Of a DNA stretch of 18,250 bases, positions 15,113 through 18,250 are shown piece after piece; within the stretch, counting starts at the first letter, position 1, and every line of letters starts with the position of its first letter. The notes under the pieces were generated by a model. It was not told the DNA's origin. It was given only the letters and a program-made list of their open reading frames with translations, and made no database searches. Location: positions 1 to 18,250 of the forward strand of contig CAJBSR010000378.1 in NCBI GenBank assembly GCA_903958285.1, read 5' to 3'. The stretch comes from an uncultured Sphingomonadales bacterium (GTDB lineage Bacteria; Pseudomonadota; Alphaproteobacteria; Sphingomonadales; Sphingomonadaceae). The translations under genes were made by a program, and so were the position numbers.

Positions 15113-15436
15113 TCAGGATTGCTTTTCGAAAAATTTCTGCCCGATCTCGATCGTCCGCATATCTGAAAACCACGCTTGAATCCAGACTAGATAATTGCTC
15201 GATTGAGGCCAAATTTGCCGCATTTCTGGCCCTGCAATGCTGGCCTTTGGGGGAGGCTGAACATTTTGTCGCAGCTTCTGCAAGACGTCAGCCCAAGTGC
15301 GGCAGGAGGCCAGCGCATGTGCCTGCGTCTTGGGCAGTTTTGCGCTGGCCTGAAGACCAAATGGCTCTCTCTCGGCAATGTAACTGTCGAGTCCAGCAAG
15401 GCGCTGGCAGCGGCCTAGAAGAGTGTATCCATGCAT
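15113..15436 (-). CDS. Small hypothetical protein, perhaps phasin-like or a decayed gene
   Basis: An open frame of 107 residues from the ATG at 15436, which has AAAGGA about 4-5 nt upstream and overlaps the 3' end of the OYE gene; its TGA touches the ATG of the MaoC-type gene at 15112. Spacing and ribosome binding site are those of an operon member. The predicted protein has a helical, Gln/Ala/Leu-rich first half (FGLQASAKLPKTQAHALAS, then ADVLQKLRQ), a proline break (PPPK) and a Trp-rich tail (IWPQ, YLVWIQAWFSDM). The amphipathic helix loosely recalls phasins or other granule/membrane-associated proteins, but I do not recognise the family. It could also be a degenerate remnant or a non-coding gap. 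No function is assigned. Confidence 0.45.
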   Translation of the reverse strand: MHGYTLLGRCQRLAGLDSYIAEREPFGLQASAKLPKTQAHALASCRTWADVLQKLRQNVQPPPKASIAGPEMRQIWPQSSNYLVWIQAWFSDMRTIEIGQKFFEKQS

Positions 15437-16533
15437 TCCTTTGAATAGGGCTGCAGTTCGCTGAATCGGCCCTCGCGCACCTTGGTCAGCCAATTGGGAT
15501 CGGCCAGGAGCACGCGGCCAAGCGCGACCAGATCAAATTCACCCCGGTCGAAGCGACGCGCAAGTTCGTCGAGCGATTTTAGGGTTGGCGCCGATTCACC
15601 GGACACGAAATCCTGCATAAGATCGCGGTCGAGTCCGACTGAACCGACTGTGATTGCTGGCTTTCCTGTGACCTTCTTGGCCCATCCGGCGAGGTTGTAG
15701 TCGCCATGTTCGGGAAATGCATGCTCCCAGAAGCGGCGGTCCGAGCCGTGGAAGATATCGACACCGGCGTCGGCGAGCGGCACCAACCAGCGTTCCAGCT
15801 CTTGCGGCGTGCGGGCGATCTTCGCTTCGTATTGATAGGTCTTCCACTGCGAGACGCGGAATATGATGGCATAATCTGGGCCGACAGCCTCGCGGATCGC
15901 GCTGACGACGTCGACAGCGAAGCGGGCGCGATCTTTAATGTCGGGTCCGCCAAAGCGGTCGTCCCGCAGATTGGTGGCATCCCAAAAGAACTGGTCAAAC
16001 AAATAGCCGTGCGCGCCATGCAACTCGATGGCATCGAAGCCGAGCCGTTGTGCATCAAGCGCCGCGCGAACGAAGGAAGCGATAACACCATCGACGTCCT
16101 CAAGGGTCATCATCCGTCCACCGGTAATTTCGGGGCCAGCGAGGCCGGACGGGCTTTCAAGCGGAGGGTGTGGCGCATCTGGATAGTTAAAATCCTCGCA
16201 GCCACCAACGTGCCAAAGTTGCGGGATGATCGCGCCACCCGCTGCATGAACTCCGGCACGGGCTCTATCCCATGCGGCAAGGCCTTCCTTGCCAAAGAAG
16301 CCGGGAACAGTGTCTGCCGCGACAGAGCCTGGCCGGTCGATGGCGACACCTTCGGTGATCACGCAACCCACGCCACCTTCGATGCGGCGGCGGTAATAAT
16401 CCGCCGAAGCTTCAGTTAGGATGCCGTCGGGCGAGAAATAGCGCGACATGGGCGCCATCGTGAAGCGGTTAGCGACCTTAAGCGACTTGCATTCGAAGGG
16501 CGTGAAGAAGGGGTTCAATAGGCTATTGTTCAA
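15415..16533 (-). CDS. Old Yellow Enzyme family NADH:flavin oxidoreductase / ene-reductase
   Basis: A 372-residue TIM-barrel FMN protein. The TTG at 16533 is supported as start by AAGGA 8 nt upstream; no ATG fits. Family marks: NRFTMAPMSRYF (22-33), QLWH (105-108), HGAHGYLFDQFF (172-183, with the substrate-binding His172 and His175) and NLRDDRFGG (188-196). The protein is single-domain, without the Fe-S and FAD parts of 2,4-dienoyl-CoA reductase. Members reduce activated C=C bonds of enones or enoates with NAD(P)H. It stands 37 bp after the SDR gene in the operon with the Baeyer-Villiger monooxygenase, so reduction of a cyclic enone or an unsaturated acyl intermediate is plausible. Family assignment is firm; the substrate is inferred. 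Confidence 0.92.
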   Translation of the reverse strand: MNNSLLNPFFTPFECKSLKVANRFTMAPMSRYFSPDGILTEASADYYRRRIEGGVGCVITEGVAIDRPGSVAADTVPGFFGKEGLAAWDRARAGVHAAGGAIIPQLWHVGGCEDFNYPDAPHPPLESPSGLAGPEITGGRMMTLEDVDGVIASFVRAALDAQRLGFDAIELHGAHGYLFDQFFWDATNLRDDRFGGPDIKDRARFAVDVVSAIREAVGPDYAIIFRVSQWKTYQYEAKIARTPQELERWLVPLADAGVDIFHGSDRRFWEHAFPEHGDYNLAGWAKKVTGKPAITVGSVGLDRDLMQDFVSGESAPTLKSLDELARRFDRGEFDLVALGRVLLADPNWLTKVREGRFSELQPYSKECMDTLF

Positions 16534-16570
16534 AGCGTAAATCCTTGTCTTATTGAAGGGGCGGCCCCAG

Positions 16571-17401
16571 TCAGCTCGCCTTGATGGACACTTCCCTGAT
16601 CATCGGCTGATATTCGCTGAAGTTCGGCTTTGCAGACGTCGCGCCAATAGTGGCCCCGGCATCCGTCGTCAGCGTATGACCGGTCGTGTAGCCCGATTCA
16701 TCGCTGGCCAGCCACAGAGCGGCATTGGCCACATCTTCGGCGAGTCCCGGCCGGCCGCGCAATGGCGAAACTTCGGCTAAGATCCGCTTGGCTTCCTCGA
16801 TATTGCTGGGATCGCCTGTCAGGACATTTGCAACCATGGGCGTTGCCATGCTTGCAGCGGCAATTGCATTGACGCGAATGCCGACATGGCAGAGCTCGGC
16901 CGCCACATTCTTCGTCATCCCGACGACAGCGTGTTTCCCCGCAGCATAAGCGTGCGGCCCCAGACCGCCCATTAAGCCTGCGGTGCTCGCCATGCTGATG
17001 ATGCTTCCACGTTGCGCAGGCTTCATCACGCGTGCCGCGTGCTTCATGCCAAAAAACACGCCGTTGATCAGGACGGCAAGCGACGCGTTCCACTCTTCGG
17101 CAGGCGTCGTATCGATCGGGCCCACAGCGCCGACAATGCCAGCATTGTTGAACATGACATCCAACTTGCCGAACCGGCTGATGGCAAGATCAACAAGTGC
17201 GGCCACATGGTCTTCCTGTGTCACGTCGCAAACCGCAAACGCAGCTTGGTCGCCAAACTGCGCCGCAAAGGCTTCGCCCGTGCCGCGTTGTATATCGCCG
17301 ATGACAACCTTGCAGCCTTCGGCAATGAACCGTTTCGCTGTCACTGCGCCGATGCCCATGGCACCGCCAGTGATGACCGCCACTTTATTTTCCAGCCGCA
17401 T
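16571..17401 (-). CDS. Short-chain dehydrogenase/reductase (SDR), classical type
   Basis: A 276-residue SDR from the ATG at 17401 with AAAAAGGA 8 nt upstream. The Rossmann glycine motif is TGGAMGIG (11-18), NNAG is at 85-88, and the catalytic residues are Ser139, Tyr152 and Lys156 (HAYAAGKHA). Asp36 at the end of the second strand points to NAD(H) rather than NADP(H). After the active site the usual N-P-G element is changed: RVNAIAAASMATPM (176-189) lacks the Pro-Gly. The C-terminus is about 20 residues longer than in many 250-residue SDRs. It probably interconverts a secondary alcohol and a ketone, feeding the Baeyer-Villiger monooxygenase encoded 85 bp upstream or the reductase encoded downstream. 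Confidence 0.93.
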   Translation of the reverse strand: MRLENKVAVITGGAMGIGAVTAKRFIAEGCKVVIGDIQRGTGEAFAAQFGDQAAFAVCDVTQEDHVAALVDLAISRFGKLDVMFNNAGIVGAVGPIDTTPAEEWNASLAVLINGVFFGMKHAARVMKPAQRGSIISMASTAGLMGGLGPHAYAAGKHAVVGMTKNVAAELCHVGIRVNAIAAASMATPMVANVLTGDPSNIEEAKRILAEVSPLRGRPGLAEDVANAALWLASDESGYTTGHTLTTDAGATIGATSAKPNFSEYQPMIREVSIKAS

Positions 17402-17486
17402 TTACCAAATCCTTTTTGCCGTCCCAGGCCTCTTCAACAAGCGTCAAAGCACTTCAGCCGGTGTGATTTCGATTTCACTCGTTTCC

Positions 17487-18250
17487 TCAACGCGTTTCAA
17501 ACTCGAGCTCAGGAAAGCCATTCTCGGCGGATTGATCCAGCGCGTCATAATAGACACTGGCACCACCGAAGTAGATGAGCACGCGCGCGCCCTTGTCTTC
17601 CCGGTTTGCGCCCATCATCCATGAGTTCACCTTATCACCATTGGCCATAAGCGTTTGCGCATGGATATCGGCAGTTTGGGCCGTCCATGCCTGTTCCGCA
17701 TCGCGGCGTGGTCTGAAGAGGTCCTTGCCCTCACGTTCCATCTTTTCGATGCAGCGGGTGATCCAGATCACATTCTGCTCAATAGAGGTCGGAAGGTTGG
17801 CGAAGGGCGCCTGGGGGCCGGTAATTGTAAACATATTTGGGAAGTCAGCGACGCAGACACCCATGATGCTTTCAGAAACGGTCTGCCACTTCTCACGCAG
17901 CGTTTGGCCGCTGCTGCCCCGGATCGGGAAAGCTTCCAGCGCACCCGTATAAGCTTTGAATCCGGTCGCCAGCACGATGATATCAAACTCATATTCGTTG
18001 AGAGTCGTGCGTAAACCGGTTTCGGTGATTTCGACCAAAGGTTCACGGTCCTTGATGTCGACCAGCGTTACATGGTCTTCATTATAGGCTTCCAGATATC
18101 CATGATCGAGCGGCGGGCGCTTGGCAAACAGAGGATAGTCTTCAAAGCGCGGCGCCAACAGGTTTCCGATCTCAGGATCGTTCACTCGTTCCTTCATCTT
18201 GGCGATGATGAACTCCGATGCCATGCGATTGGCTTCAGGATTGGCCAAAA
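17487..18250 (-). CDS. Baeyer-Villiger-type flavin monooxygenase, C-terminal part (partial)
   Basis: The frame enters from the right edge without a start, so the 254 visible codons are the C-terminal part; the TTG at 18248 is internal. DIIVLATGFKAYTGALEAFPIRG carries the ATGF motif that ends the NADPH/FAD-binding core of class B flavoprotein monooxygenases. MFTITGPQAPFANLPTSIEQ and the following TRCIEKMEREG are typical of cyclohexanone- and phenylacetone-type monooxygenases. The N-terminal GxGxxG motif and the FxGxxxHxxxW(P/D) fingerprint would lie outside the window, so BVMO rather than N-oxygenase is inferred from the C-terminal resemblance. Expected reaction: NADPH- and oxygen-dependent conversion of a ketone to an ester or lactone. 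It precedes the SDR gene by 85 bp in the same direction, with no terminator visible between them. Confidence 0.85.
   Translation of the reverse strand, partial: LANPEANRMASEFIIAKMKERVNDPEIGNLLAPRFEDYPLFAKRPPLDHGYLEAYNEDHVTLVDIKDREPLVEITETGLRTTLNEYEFDIIVLATGFKAYTGALEAFPIRGSSGQTLREKWQTVSESIMGVCVADFPNMFTITGPQAPFANLPTSIEQNVIWITRCIEKMEREGKDLFRPRRDAEQAWTAQTADIHAQTLMANGDKVNSWMMGANREDKGARVLIYFGGASVYYDALDQSAENGFPELEFETR

Overview
The window looks like part of an accessory catabolic gene cluster on the chromosome of an alphaproteobacterium, most likely a sphingomonad. This is inferred from gene content: a large TonB-dependent receptor beside a PQQ/cytochrome c dehydrogenase, several Rieske oxygenase components, and CoA-ligase, MaoC, thiolase-like and DUF35 genes, in moderately GC-rich DNA. 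No marker gene fixes the genus.

Layout. (1) 1-1121, minus: the N-terminal part of a GT-C membrane glycosyltransferase, probably ordinary chromosome. (2) 1205-1281, plus: tRNA-Arg(TCT), which marks the edge of the cluster. (3) 5616 down to 1368, minus: a tight operon of Rieske oxygenase, ABM-fold protein, acyl-CoA ligase, second ABM-fold protein and TetR regulator. (4) 5771-10148, plus: a TonB-dependent receptor followed 25 bp later by a lipoprotein PQQ dehydrogenase with an N-terminal cytochrome c domain. (5) 11391 down to 10177, minus: a second Rieske oxygenase alpha subunit. (6) 11572-12509, plus: a Rieske ferredoxin overlapping an AzoR-like flavoprotein. (7) 18250 down to 12565, minus: a long operon of Baeyer-Villiger-type monooxygenase (partial), SDR dehydrogenase, Old Yellow Enzyme family reductase, a small unknown ORF, two MaoC-fold proteins, a thiolase-like protein without a recognisable nucleophilic Cys, and a DUF35 Zn-ribbon/OB-fold protein.

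How the parts may work together (inference). The receptor imports a hydrophobic or bulky substrate and the PQQ lipoprotein oxidises an alcohol group in the periplasm. In the cytoplasm a carboxylate is activated by the CoA ligase, and rings are attacked by the Rieske oxygenases, fed by the ferredoxin and perhaps the AzoR-like flavoprotein. SDR, OYE and BVMO process alcohols, enones and ketones. The MaoC pair, thiolase-like protein and DUF35 protein form a hydratase/retro-aldolase (or deacylase) module like the one that removes the steroid side chain (ChsH1-ChsH2-Ltp2), and partly like the ibuprofen ipf genes. The substrate cannot be read from the sequence. A steroid- or terpenoid-like, or aryl-alkanoic, compound would fit.

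Regulation. The two divergent promoter regions (5617-5770 and 11392-11571) share a 12-bp dyad, CAANC-NN-GNTTG, at almost the same distance upstream of the two Rieske genes. This suggests one regulator for both, with the TetR protein encoded in the window as the obvious candidate.

No stretch longer than about 300 bases lacks a gene, unless the weak small ORF at 15113-15436 is rejected; in that case 15113-15414 is an empty 302-base gap. I saw no insertion sequence, integrase, CRISPR array or rRNA.
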